A stretch of 64,000 nucleotides of DNA from Diplolepis rosae (GCA_030998225.1 JAPYXD010000704.1:1178001-1242000); one strand, 5' to 3'. Counted from the first letter of the stretch, positions 54,559 through 63,396 are shown. Program-made: numbers and translations. Notes: generated by a model from the sequence alone, not told the origin.

Positions 54559-57049
54559 GTAAACTCGCGTGTATAAATTTTATGTAGCGTTGAGAACGTG
54601 TTTAGAGAATCCATCATTTGATAAACGACACAGGGCGCGAAATTCAAAATTCTCAGAGATTATATTCCGCGAGAAATATTCGCGTATGTAATATATTGAA
54701 CGCTTCGCGGATTGTTTATGCGAGTATATGTTCACATAGGACTAATCCTGACGAATCTCATATATCAGACGTTAAATATACATAAAAATCGTATTTATTT
54801 CCCAAAAGTAAACTCGCGTGTGAAAATTTTAATGTAGCGTTGAGTACCTGTTGAAAGAATCCATCATTCGGTAAACGGCACGGGGCGCGAAACTCAAAAA
54901 TCTCGGAGATTATATTCCGCGAAAAGTATTCGCGTATTTAATATATAGAATGCTTTGCTGCTTGTTTATGCAAATTGATGTTCACATAGGACCAATTCTG
55001 ATGAATCTCATATGTAAGACGTTAAAAATAGATAAAAATCGTATTTATTTCCGAAAGTAAACTCGCGTGTATAAATTTTATGTAGCGTTGAGAACGTGTT
55101 TAGAGAATCCATCATTTGATAAACGACACAGGGCGCGAAATTCAAAAATCTCAGAGATTATATTCCGCGAGAAGTATTCGCGTATGTAATATATTGAACG
55201 CTTTGCGGCTTGTTTATGCGAATATATGTTCACACAGGACTAATCCTGACGAAGTTTAGAGAATCCATCATTTGATAAACGACACAGGGCGAGAAATTCA
55301 AAATTCTCAGAGATTATATTCCGCGAGAAATATTCGCGTATGTAATATATTAAACGCTTCGCGGCTTGTTTATGCGAGTATATGTTCACATAGGACTAAT
55401 CCTGACGAATCTCATATATCAGACGTTAAATATACATAAAAATCGTATTTATTTCCCAAAAGTAAACTCGCGTGTAAAAATTTTAATGTAGCGTTGAGTA
55501 CCTGTTGAAAGAATCCATCATTCGGTAAACGGCACGGGGCGCGAAACTCAAAAATCTCGGAGATTATATTCCGCGAAAAGTATTCGCGTATTTAATATAT
55601 AGAATGCTTTGCGGCTTGTTTATGCAAATTGATGTTCACATAGGACCAATTCTGATGAATCTCATATGTAAGACGTTAAAAATAGATAAAAATCGTATTT
55701 ATTTCCGAAAGTAAACTCGCGTGTATAAATTTTATGTAGCGTTGAGAACGTGTTTAGAGAATCCATCATTTGATAAACGACACAGGGCGCGAAATTCAAA
55801 ATTCTCAGAGATAATATTCCGTGAGAAATATTCGCGTATGTAATATATTGAACGCTTCGCGGCTTGTTTATGCGAATATATGTTCACATAGGACTCATCC
55901 TCACGAATCTCATATATGAGACGTTAAATATACATAAAAATCGTATTTATTTCCCAAAAGTAAACTCGCGTGTGAAAATTTTAATGTAGCGTTGAGTACC
56001 TGTTGAAAGAATCCATCATTCGGTAAACGGCACGGGGCGCGAAACTCAAAAATCTCGGAGATTATATTCCGCGAAAAGTATTCGCGTATTTAATATATAG
56101 AATGCTTTGTTGCTTGTTTATGCAAATTGATGTTCACATAGGACCAATTCTGATGAATCTCATATGTAAGACGTTAAAAATAGATAAAAATCGTATTTAT
56201 TTCCGAAAGTAAACTCGCGTGTATAAATTTTATGTAGCGTTGAGAACGTGTTTAGAGAATCCATCATTTGATAAACGACACAGGGCGCGAAATTCAAAAT
56301 TCTCAGAGATAATATTCCGCGAGAAATATTCGCGTATGTAATATATTGAACGCTTCGCGGCTTGTTTATGTGAACTGATGTTCCCATAGGACCAATCCTG
56401 ATGAATCTCATATATGAGACGTTAAATATACATAAAAATCGTATTTATTTCCCAAAAGTAAACTCGCGTGTGAAAATTTTAATGTAGCGTTGAGTACCTG
56501 TTGAAAGAATCCATCATTCGGTAAACGGCACGGGGCGCGAAACTCAAAAATCTCGGAGATTATATTCCGCGAAAAGTATTCGCGTATTTAATATATTGAA
56601 CGCTTCGCGGCTTGTTTATGCGAATATATGTTCACACAGGACTAATCCTGACGAAGTTTAGAGAATCCATCATTTGATAAACGACACAGGGCGAGAAATT
56701 CAAAATTCTCAGAGATTATATTCCGCGAGAAATATTCGCGTATGTATTATATTGAACGCTTCGCGGCTAGTTTATGCGAGTATATGTTCACGTAGGACTA
56801 ATCCTGACGAATCTCATATATGAGACGTTAAATATACATAAAAATCGTATTTATTTCCCAAAAGTAAACTCGCGTGTATAAATTTTATGTAGCGTTGAGA
56901 ACGTGTTTAGAGAATCCATCATTTGATAAACGACACAGGGCGCGAAATTCAAAAATCTCGGAGATTATATTCCGCGAGAAGTATTCGCGTATGTAATATA
57001 TTGAACGCTTTGCGGCTTGTTAATGCGAATTGATGTTCACATAGGACTA

Positions 57050-57700
57050 ATCCTGATGAATCTCATATGTAAGACGTTAAATATAGATAAAAATCGTATT
57101 TATTTGCAAAAGTAAACTCGCGTGAATAAATATTATTAAGCGCTGAGTACCCGTTGAAAGAATCCATCATTTGATAAACGACACGGGGCGCGAAATTCAA
57201 AATTCTCCGAGATTATATTCTGCGAGAAATATTCGCGTATGTAATATATTGAACGCGTCGCGGCTTGTTTATGTGAATTGATGTTCCCATTGGACTAGTC
57301 CTGATGAATCTCATATATGAGACGTTAATTATACCTAAAATCGTATTTATTTCCAAAAGTAAACTCACGTGTATAAATTTTATGTAGCGTTGAGAACCCG
57401 TTGTAAGAATTCATCATTTTTTAAAAACGATACGGCGCGCGAAATTCAAAAATCTCGGAGATTATATTACGCGAGAAGTATTCGCGTATGTAATATATGG
57501 AACGCTTCGCGGCTGGTTCATGCAATTTAATATTCCCAACGGACTATCGTTGACCAATCTTATATATGAGACGTTAATTGATTTTATAGTAAAAGAAATA
57601 TTAACAGGTATAAGTTGAGCGTTTAGTGGCCTATATATAATATTTATAATTATTTATAATAATTATTATTATTTATTTATAATATTGTTTATTTATATAT
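57050..57700 (+). repeat. Left arm of large inverted repeat
   Basis: This arm pairs with 58,784-59,434 on the opposite strand. It contains about two satellite monomers followed by AT-rich non-satellite DNA. Arms share private variants absent from bulk satellite: GAACGCGTCGCGG, TGTTCCCATTGGACTAG, CATGCAATTTAATATTCCCA and TATCGTTGACCAATC. The landmark GTAAAC lies 588 bp from the inner end here and 587 bp from it in the right arm, so the arms are colinear. By eye they are roughly 95% or more identical. The inner ends stop abruptly at ATTTATATAT. Confidence 0.93.
57575..57700 (+). other. Non-satellite AT-rich segment, left copy
   Basis: The satellite stops after GAGACGTTAATTG. It is followed by about 120 bp with TTAACAGGTATAAG, GCGTTTAGTGGCC and a run of TTATTTATAAT-like repeats. 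The inverted copy is at 58,784-58,909. It could be original flanking DNA, the end of the array, or a terminal repeat of the PLE; sequence alone does not decide. Confidence 0.8.
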
Positions 57701-57962
57701 ATTATCATTTTTTCCTCATATAAACGGTGTCCGATATAATATTTAATTGAAAATTGCCAGGAATAAATGAATTGATAAAAAAGTTTACTAAAGGTTGATA
57801 TAATTAATAAAACCTTTCATTCGAAATTGATGTATATTTTTAAAAATTAGGACTATAAGCCCAATGAGCCTAATGAGCCCTCTTCATTGTTTGAACGTGA
57901 CTTCTTTCTCATTCTGGGTCGCCATGTGGTTAGATGTTGTGGAACAGCTAGACGGAGAGACC
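57701..57962 (-). other. 3' non-coding tail of the PLE
   Basis: On the minus strand this follows the stop codon and is AT-rich. It contains ATGAAGAGGGC (minus strand; TGAAGAGGGC is at 57,877-57,886), which shares ten bases with the hammerhead-like motif at 61,360-61,369, but no GAAA segment follows at a suitable distance. It ends at the inner edge of the left inverted arm. The plus-strand ORF overlapping here (57,864-58,097) is an antisense shadow. Confidence 0.6.
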
Positions 57963-58783
57963 TTATTTTTTTATGATCGGGTTGTAAATCTTAGAAAGGT
58001 TCTCAATATCTGTTCTGAGATTTACGGCTTCTTTCGTACCTGCAATGTCACACATTTCCAACAGCAATCTCTTTTTGTAATTACATTCCATGGATAATAT
58101 CTTGGTGCCATCGAAATCGAAAAAATGGTCCTTTTCTATGGTGTGTTTTGTTAACGCGTTTTGTTTAGTAGGGCATTCTCTAATATTATTTTTATGTTCG
58201 TTTATTCGATTTTTTAGAAAACGTTTAGTTTGCCCTATGTAAACAGCTTTACAGTTATTGTCTTTACATGGGATGCTATACACGATATTAGAGAGCTGTT
58301 CTTTTTTTAACCGGTCTTTTGTAGATTTAAATATCATTTTTAAACTTTTATGGTTTTTGAAGGCAGTATTAATATTGTAGTTACCTAAGATTCTTGAAAT
58401 TTTTTCAGATAGGCCTTCAACGTAAGGTATGCTAATAAAGGGTTTAATTTCTGTGTCTGCAACTATCTGGTTTCTACCTAGTCGTGATTTACGTTCTAAC
58501 GTCTGAAGTCTAAATTCAATGATCTCTTTTACAAAGGTTGAGGGATAGCAATTTTCTTGTAGAACGTTTTTTATTAGGTCAAGGTTTTCCGTGTGGAATT
58601 CCTTGTCTGATAGAAGAATGGCTCTGTCCACTAAGTTATTGACTACACTTTTTTTGTATCTCAATGGGTGGTGAGAAAAAAAGTTCAAGTATCTACCTGA
58701 CCAAGTAGGTTTTCTATACCAATTAAGCGAGAGTTTTTGGTCCTGTTTTCTAGTAATAGAAATGTCTAAGAAGTTAATAGTGA
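57963..58783 (-). pseudogene. PLE polyprotein fragment: RT C-terminus and GIY-YIG endonuclease
   Basis: About 272 codons are open without a frameshift, so decay is slight. The frame stays open upstream to an ATG at 59,093, giving 376 codons, but residues 1-62 are satellite and 63-104 are AT-rich arm translation. PLE homology begins at about residue 105 (INFLDISITR). Next come WYRKPTWSGRYLNFFSHHP at about 125-143, ending the RT, and a thumb/linker region with RAILLS (157-162) and FHTENL (166-171). The endonuclease has VYSIPC (271-276), VYIGQT (284-289), an Arg-rich stretch with EH at 299-300 and a likely catalytic Glu in RLLLE (about 342-346). In PLEs this nuclease nicks DNA for target-primed reverse transcription. 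The protein would lack the RT active site. No natural start codon belongs to the element, hence pseudogene. Confidence 0.9.
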
Positions 58784-59434
58784 ATATATAAATAAACAAT
58801 ATTATAAATAAATAATAATAATTATTATAAATAATTATAAATATTATATATAGGCCACTAAACGCTCGACTTATACCTGTTAATATTTCTTTTACTAAAA
58901 AATCAATTAACGTCTCATATATAAGATTGGTCAACGATAGTCCGTTGGGAATATTAAATTGCATGAACCAGCAGCGAAGCGTTCCATATATTACATACGC
59001 GAATACTTCTCGCGTAATATAATCTCCGAGATTTTTGAATTTCGCGCGCCGTATCGTTTTAAAAAATGATGAATTCTTACAACGGGTTCTCAACGCTACA
59101 TAAAATTTTTACACGTGAGTTTACTTTTGGAAATAAATACGATTTTAGGTATAATTAACGTCTCATATATGAGATTCATCAGGACTAGTCCAATGGGAAC
59201 ATCAATTCACATAAACAAGCCGCGACGCGTTCAATATATTACATACGCGAATATTTCTCGCAGAATATAATCTCGGAGAATTTTGAATTTCGCGCCCCGT
59301 GTCGTTTATCAAATGATGGATTCTTTCAACAGGTACTCAGCGCTTAATAATATTTATTCACGCGAGTTTACTTTTGCAAATAAATACGATTTTTATCTAT
59401 ATTTAACGTCTTACATATGAGATTCATCAGGATT
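58784..59434 (-). repeat. Right arm of large inverted repeat
   Basis: This is the reverse complement of 57,050-57,700, with a net 1-base length difference over the 588 bp checked. From the inside it holds the AT-rich non-satellite segment (to about 58,909), then satellite in minus orientation. Beyond about 59,434 the monomer types of the two sides no longer match (GCAAATTG with GGACCAATCC against GCGAATTG with GGACTAATCC), so the detailed symmetry ends although satellite continues. Confidence 0.92.
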
Positions 59435-60433
59435 GGTCCTATGTGAACATCAATTTGCATAAACAAGCCGCAAAGCATTCTATATATTAAATACGCGAAT
59501 ACTTTTCGCGGAATATAATCTCCGAGATTTTTGAGTTTCGCGCCCCGTGCCGTTTACCGAATGATGGATTCTCTAAACACGTTCTCAACGCTACATAAAA
59601 TTTATACACGCGAGTTTACTTTTGGGAAATAAATACGATTTTTATCTATATTTAACGTCTTACATATGAGATTCATCAGGATTGGTCCTATGTGAACATC
59701 AATTCGCATAAACAAGCCGCAAAGCGTTCAATATATTACATACGCGAATACTTCTCGCGGAATATAATCTCCGAGATTTTTGAGTTTCGCGCCCCGTGCC
59801 GTTTACCGAATGATGGATTCTTTCAACAGGTACTCAACGCTACATTAAAATTTTCACACGCGAGTTTACTTTTGGGAAATTAATACGATTTTTATCTATA
59901 TTTAACGCCTCATATATGAGATTCGTCAGGATTAGTCCTATGTGAACATATATTCGCATAAACAAGCCGCGAAGCGTTCAATATATTACATACGCGAATA
60001 TTTCTCGCGGAATATAATCTCTGAGAATTTTGAATTTCGCATCCCGTGTCGTTTATCAAATGATGGATTCTTTAAACACGTTCTCAACGCTACATAAAAT
60101 TTATACACGCGAGTTTTACTTATGAAATAAATACGACTTTTATTAACAGTTAACGTCTCATACGTGAGATTGCTCAACGTTAGTTCGATGCGAATATTAT
60201 ATCGCATAAACAAGCCGCGAAGCGTTCACTATATTACATACGCTAATACTTCTCGCTGATTTAAAGCAATTGAGAATTATTTTGATTCAACGCCGGTTTA
60301 ACATTATGAATACATTCTTTACTTAATTAACGCTACATAATAACGTACACACGCGAGTGGTACCTTTAAAAGAAATGCGATTTTTATACGTATTCTTACC
60401 ATCTTAAATATGATATTTTTGTTTTAATCCGGA
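58910..60433 (-). repeat. Inverted satellite segment, about six monomers, decaying outward
   Basis: The same satellite family is present in the opposite orientation (AGTTTAC, CTCAACGCTACAT, CCGTTTACCGAATGATGG). A, B and C types are recognisable from 59,160 to about 60,080. From 60,100 to 60,215 the monomer is the divergent edge type also seen at 11,463. From 60,216 to 60,433 it is heavily mutated but still alignable (ACGCTACATAATAACG, ACACGCGAGTGG, ATCTTAAATATGATATTT). This is the usual picture at the end of an array, where homogenisation fails. Confidence 0.93.
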
Positions 60434-61300
60434 CAGAAAAATTTTTATAAATATAAATTTTTATAAATATAAAATAATGCATTTTTAAATAAACTAACTG
60501 AATAAGACATAGCCCTTTTGATTGTTTTGCAACTCTCTTTCTACGAATATGATTTTTTAAACATTACATTTTATTTTATTCCAAAATTACTTCCTCCGAG
60601 GGTCTCTCTTAACATGTGGTTTGAAACCCTTCTTTCTCTCTGTCCGCTCTCCGAACACTTAAGCGTACTTGGGTCCCGAGTTTCCAGGGCATAGACCGTG
60701 TATGGGGTTTGTTTATGCGTTTGTAACTTGACCCTCCACAACAAATTTTCAGTGTATATATTAAAATTTTTTACGCTAGTTTTCAAACGGTACTGCTCTC
60801 TTCTCAAATCAGTTTCCTTTTTGACACCAAACAGAGTGTGTGGCTACTTCTATCTGCCGCCTCTGTGTCTTAAAGGAAAATAGAGGATTAAAAATTGAAA
60901 TAAAAACTATCAATTTTTGATTTTGCCCTTCAACGAAAAATCTGTTTCCGTCCGGGTTCGTGTTTTGTGATTTTGTGAAGTGCTTACTTCTTGTGGGTGT
61001 TGTGAGCCCCCTTGTGGATGGTGATGTTTTTTCTGCAGGATCTGTGCTTATTTTGTAGGAGATATCAGTGTCCATAGGTGGTTCTCGTGTGTACCTTTGA
61101 GGAGGGTCAGTTTGCGGATTCACTCTTCGCGGATCTGCAAGATAGGAGTTCTCACACTTTTTTAAGGCTGTGTTTTGGAGCGGTCTCGTTCCTAGATGCC
61201 TTGGAGCTTACCATCTTCCTTTCTCACATAAGTTTTGCATGTTTATAAAATATCATTAAAAAATTCCAAAAAAACAAAAACAAAAAAAATCTAATGTTAG
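60434..61300. other. Low-copy AT-rich DNA without a recognised gene
   Basis: It begins with a short direct repeat (AAATTTTTATAAATAT twice, near 60,437-60,470). Open frames at 60,571-60,807 and 60,809-61,123 on the minus strand (78 and 104 codons) show no domain, signal peptide or family motif that I know; the second is rich in Pro, Thr and Ser. They end without supporting context. An A-rich stretch lies at 61,256-61,293. I see no rRNA, tRNA or clear transposon end. Confidence 0.5.
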
Positions 61301-61354
61301 TGCTAATAACTTTTCTTGCACGTTTACAGCTTAGACACTAAGTACATTAAATTT

Positions 61355-61395
61355 GGCACTGAAGAGGGCCCCCATTTGTGGCCGAAACGTTTGCC
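61355..61395 (+). ncRNA. Hammerhead-ribozyme-like motif (type I, minimal stem III)
   Basis: Stem I is GGCA (61,355-61,358) with TGCC (61,392-61,395). The core box CTGAAGA (61,359-61,365) fits CUGANGA. Stem II (61,366-61,383) pairs GG with CC at its base, then CC with GG after one bulged G. The GAAA core follows at 61,384-61,387. Stem III is minimal, A-C/G-T (61,387-61,390), and the predicted cleavage is after T61,391. All invariant core bases are present in the right order. Hammerheads of this reduced form are known from PLE terminal repeats and from some animal satellites. Weak points are the short stem I and imperfect stem II. The strand is opposite to the nearby PLE fragment, so it probably marks another PLE remnant. 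Activity is inferred, not shown. Confidence 0.6.
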
Positions 61396-61499
61396 TTTTT
61401 CACTCCTACAATATATTTTCTGCCCCTTTAAAAATTTTTTGATATGTTTGCTTGAACATTGTTCTTTAATGAAAAATTATGACCCAATGCCAATATAAA

Positions 61500-61625
61500 T
61501 AAACTACATTGAATAATATCTAATATATTCTCTTAAATATACAAGATATTAATGACCAATAACAGTTTATATTCAAAATTTACAATATTAGATATTAAAC
61601 TTTAATATTTAAGATATTATTGACA
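61500..61625. repeat. Degenerate AT-rich motif cluster, first group
   Basis: Variants of AATATCTAATAT and AGATATTAAACTTTAATAT recur, on the strand opposite to the second group at 62,240-62,500. No target-site duplication or clear terminal repeat is visible. Confidence 0.4.
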
Positions 61626-62239
61626 GTAGCGTGCACGTGCCTGAGGAAAAGTCACGTGATCAAAGTCTTTGAATTCCATATAATTTGTCTATCGCTCTCG
61701 TCCATAGTTTTGCCGGTCGCGTGGTTTTTGGTTTCGACACTGAATTAATAATGTTGTGTCTATATGAAGTTTTGAAGTGTCATTTTTGAAAAAATTTTAT
61801 ATTACCAATACTGAAATCAGTAAGTATCTATCTATATAACTATGTCATTTTTATACCTTCAATCTTTGAAATGAATTTCATAACCTCTCAATAACTCGTT
61901 CTTTATGTAGCCGTTTTTAAATTCAACATCGAATCGGAATTTACTTACTGGAATTCGTAATAGATTACAAATCTTTACAATTATGTTGAACGCTTTTATA
62001 ATCTCCATTTATCAACAGGTTGCCTTGTTTTTGAGAATAATAATCAACCAAATATATGGACTTGCGAAAACTCTTATATCGAGGAATTTGAGAAAAAAAG
62101 GAGATTATAAGAAAATTTTAATTCCTTAATCAACCATTATTTATATCATGTTATATTTTCTTGATTTCATTTTTTCTTTCAATTTTTCAATCAGTATTTT
62201 GACATAATTATTATACAATTTCATGCAATGACATAAATT
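61626..62239. other. Gene-free stretch with two CACGTG boxes and a donor-like site
   Basis: CACGTG occurs at 61,634-61,639 and 61,653-61,658, and GTAAGT at 61,820-61,825 would match a splice donor. The rest is AT-rich with no long ORF. A 5' exon of a gene outside the window is possible but unsupported. Confidence 0.3.
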
Positions 62240-62510
62240 TTGACTTTAATTATCTAACATATTACAGTTTAATATCTCGAATAATATGACCTGATATCTA
62301 ATGTATTTCAGTTTAACATCTGAGATATTTCAAATTAACATGTTGAATTCTTTACTTCAATATCTTAGATATTGCGGAATAACATATTTTTTTAAATATC
62401 TACAGATACTTTGTTTCAAGATCTAGATGGCTGTCCCATAGTTAAATCGCAAATATATTATCTGCTAATATCAAGATATTGCGGTTTACCATCTATTTTT
62501 CTCCGTGCAA
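62240..62510. repeat. Degenerate AT-rich motif cluster, second group
   Basis: Several imperfect copies of a unit like ATATCTNANATATTNCAG followed by TTTAACATCT are seen, for example near 62,251, 62,295, 62,360 and 62,470. The block ends with TTTTTCTCCGTG. A related TTTTTTCCGTG occurs near 63,711. CCGTG-ending sequences could be the end of a DNA element, but no matching partner end was found. Confidence 0.4.
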
Positions 62511-62599
62511 TTATTATTGTATCCCTATATTTCAATTAATTATTTCAATTAATGTATAGTAAAGAAGTAATAAAGTTAAAATGATTCATTTTTTATTTT

Positions 62600-62730
62600 T
62601 GGTTTGTAATATGTATGTAATATAATATATATAATAAATATGTATTATATTATAAAAATCATAATATAAAATATTTTATATATACTATTTTATGTATTAT
62701 TTTATATATATATTTTTTAAATATATACCA
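62600..62730. repeat. AT-only low-complexity tract
   Basis: The tract is almost purely A and T, with TATATA, TATTATAT and TTTTATATATA runs and no GC-containing motif of note. Confidence 0.85.
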
Positions 62731-62759
62731 TATATCCGATTTTAGGAAAAGACTAGTAA

Positions 62760-63205
62760 AGAGCGAAGTAGAAAAAAAAGAGGTAAAAAGCTATTTTGTA
62801 AAATCTTGTCGACAAGCTAGGGTTGAATTGACGAGGACTACCTGACCCATCATGAATACAGCAGACTCACCAACACAAGTTTGGGCCTTACTCCTACAAC
62901 TTACTTCTTATCCGTGAGATTTTGGCGACTTTCGAAAGTGTCGATCCCCGTGTTGGGGTTTGGAACTTTACCTACCCCTGGCGTCTTTCCCCGCAAGGTT
63001 TGGACCATTCAATCGCCCTCGATGTCTCCTCTATACCTATCTTCACTCAACGGTAGAGTCACATCTGAACGAATCATGTGTAATAGGTCACAGAGGATTA
63101 GAGGAACGCAGGAACGAGTCATAGACGACCGACAGCAGCACACTTTTAAGAAATGTGTTATCCAGCCAGAAAGTATTTTAAAATTTAGAATTGTCAACGT
63201 TTGAA
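62760..63205. other. GC-richer island with unassigned 107-codon ORF
   Basis: Composition is visibly richer in G and C than the surroundings. A plus-strand frame at 62,881-63,204 and a minus-strand frame at 63,009-63,197 overlap; neither shows a recognisable domain. The island may be a fragment of a mobile element or an exon, but nothing decides this. Confidence 0.35.
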
Positions 63206-63211
63206 AATTGG

Positions 63212-63234
63212 ATATATATATATATATATATATA
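63212..63234. repeat. (TA)n microsatellite
   Basis: About 11 TA units in an uninterrupted run. It directly abuts the tRNA-like segment at 63,235, where it would be the 3' tail of a minus-strand SINE. Confidence 0.95.
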
Positions 63235-63305
63235 CGGGATTCGAACGCCTAACCTAACGTATAACGCATTTTATTCCTAAGCAACTAACCAGCGCCGCTA
63301 TCGAA
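63235..63305 (-). mobile_element. tRNA-like SINE head candidate
   Basis: On the minus strand the segment reads GCGCTGGTTAGTTGC (box-A-like), then after a spacer GCGTTCGAATCCCG, which matches a Pol III B box (GTTCGAATCC). The (TA)n run follows immediately. This order (A box, B box, simple-repeat tail) fits a tRNA-derived SINE or a decayed tRNA copy. The T-arm and D-arm stems pair poorly and no acceptor stem is seen, so it is not a functional tRNA gene. Confidence 0.45.
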
Positions 63306-63396
63306 AATTATGATTTTCATCAAAATATAACCTGAACTCTATCACACATTAACAACTGCGCAAGGTGGTGCGTCAGGCAGTTCGAGAAACTTTAGC

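Larger units (their letters stand above)
4141..56655 (+). repeat. Recurrent truncated monomer junction, 14 copies
   Basis: At fourteen places a monomer ends at CCTGACGA and jumps to AGTTTAGAGAATCC of the next, losing about 94 bp that would include the TCTCATAT and TCGTATTTATTT boxes. The first base after each junction is at 4,141, 14,494, 19,335, 34,197, 36,342, 38,239, 41,134, 42,535, 43,685, 45,088, 46,240, 52,367, 55,253 and 56,655. Thirteen of the fourteen downstream monomers carry GGGCGAGAAATTC instead of GGGCGCGAAATTC; 41,134 is the exception. Most upstream copies carry TTCACACAGG. The linked variants show one original deletion that was then spread with its flanks. The resulting short unit is about 154 bp. 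Confidence 0.93.
1..57580 (+). repeat. Satellite DNA array, about 248-250 bp monomer
   Basis: The whole stretch is built of head-to-tail copies of one unit. The landmark GTAAACTCGCG recurs at 214, 463, 712, 962, 1211, 1459 and 1708, giving periods of 248-250 bp, and continues to 57,356 (as GTAAACTCACG). This implies about 230 monomers. Each monomer contains, in order, GTAGCG(T)TGAG, an ATCCATCATT box, a GCGCGAAA box, a CGCGA...TCGCG dyad, a TTCACATAGGAC box, a TCTCATAT(A/G)T box and a TCGTATTTATTT box. Copies differ by scattered substitutions and 1-bp indels, and no long non-satellite insert is seen inside. The array runs off the left window edge. Short ORFs on both strands recur because the monomer recurs, and they end at the same stops; I do not regard them as genes. 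A centromeric or pericentromeric role is inference only. Confidence 0.98.
57701..58783 (-). mobile_element. 5'-truncated Penelope-like retroelement (PLE)
   Basis: This 1,083-bp segment is unique in the window and fills the centre of the inverted repeat. Reading the minus strand, it starts within the end of a reverse transcriptase, continues through a GIY-YIG endonuclease to a stop codon at 57,963, and ends with about 260 bp of non-coding tail. PLEs are known to carry exactly this RT plus GIY-YIG order and often to be 5' truncated. The RT catalytic part (palm, YxDD motif) is absent. The element cannot move by itself. The breakpoint at 58,783/58,784 coincides with the end of the right inverted arm. 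Confidence 0.92.

Noticed and set aside
677..56411. Dozens of 60-83 codon ORFs on both strands inside the array
   Set aside because: They are the same monomer frames repeated, with identical starts and stops; variation follows the DNA repeat and shows no sign of protein-level constraint. Most monomers break the frame.
1..57580. CRISPR array
   Set aside because: Repeats are contiguous, about 249 bp, with no spacers, in eukaryotic sequence.
57864..58097. Plus-strand 77-codon ORF
   Set aside because: It lies antisense to the PLE 3' tail and endonuclease end and shows no domain.
57050..59434. LTR retrotransposon with inverted terminal repeats
   Set aside because: LTRs are direct, the arms consist mainly of satellite, and the coding part is of the Penelope type with GIY-YIG and no integrase or protease.
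60571..61123. Minus-strand ORFs of 78 and 104 codons as genes
   Set aside because: No recognised domain, no supporting signals, composition biased; left as an unassigned stretch.
61316..61498. Plus-strand 60-codon ORF
   Set aside because: It overlaps the hammerhead-like motif; the conserved bases are explained by RNA structure and no protein motif is seen.
62881..63204. 107-codon ORF as a gene
   Set aside because: No family resemblance, overlapping opposite-strand frame, no splice or promoter context.
63235..63305. Functional tRNA gene on the minus strand
   Set aside because: Only the B box is good; T, D and acceptor stems do not pair.
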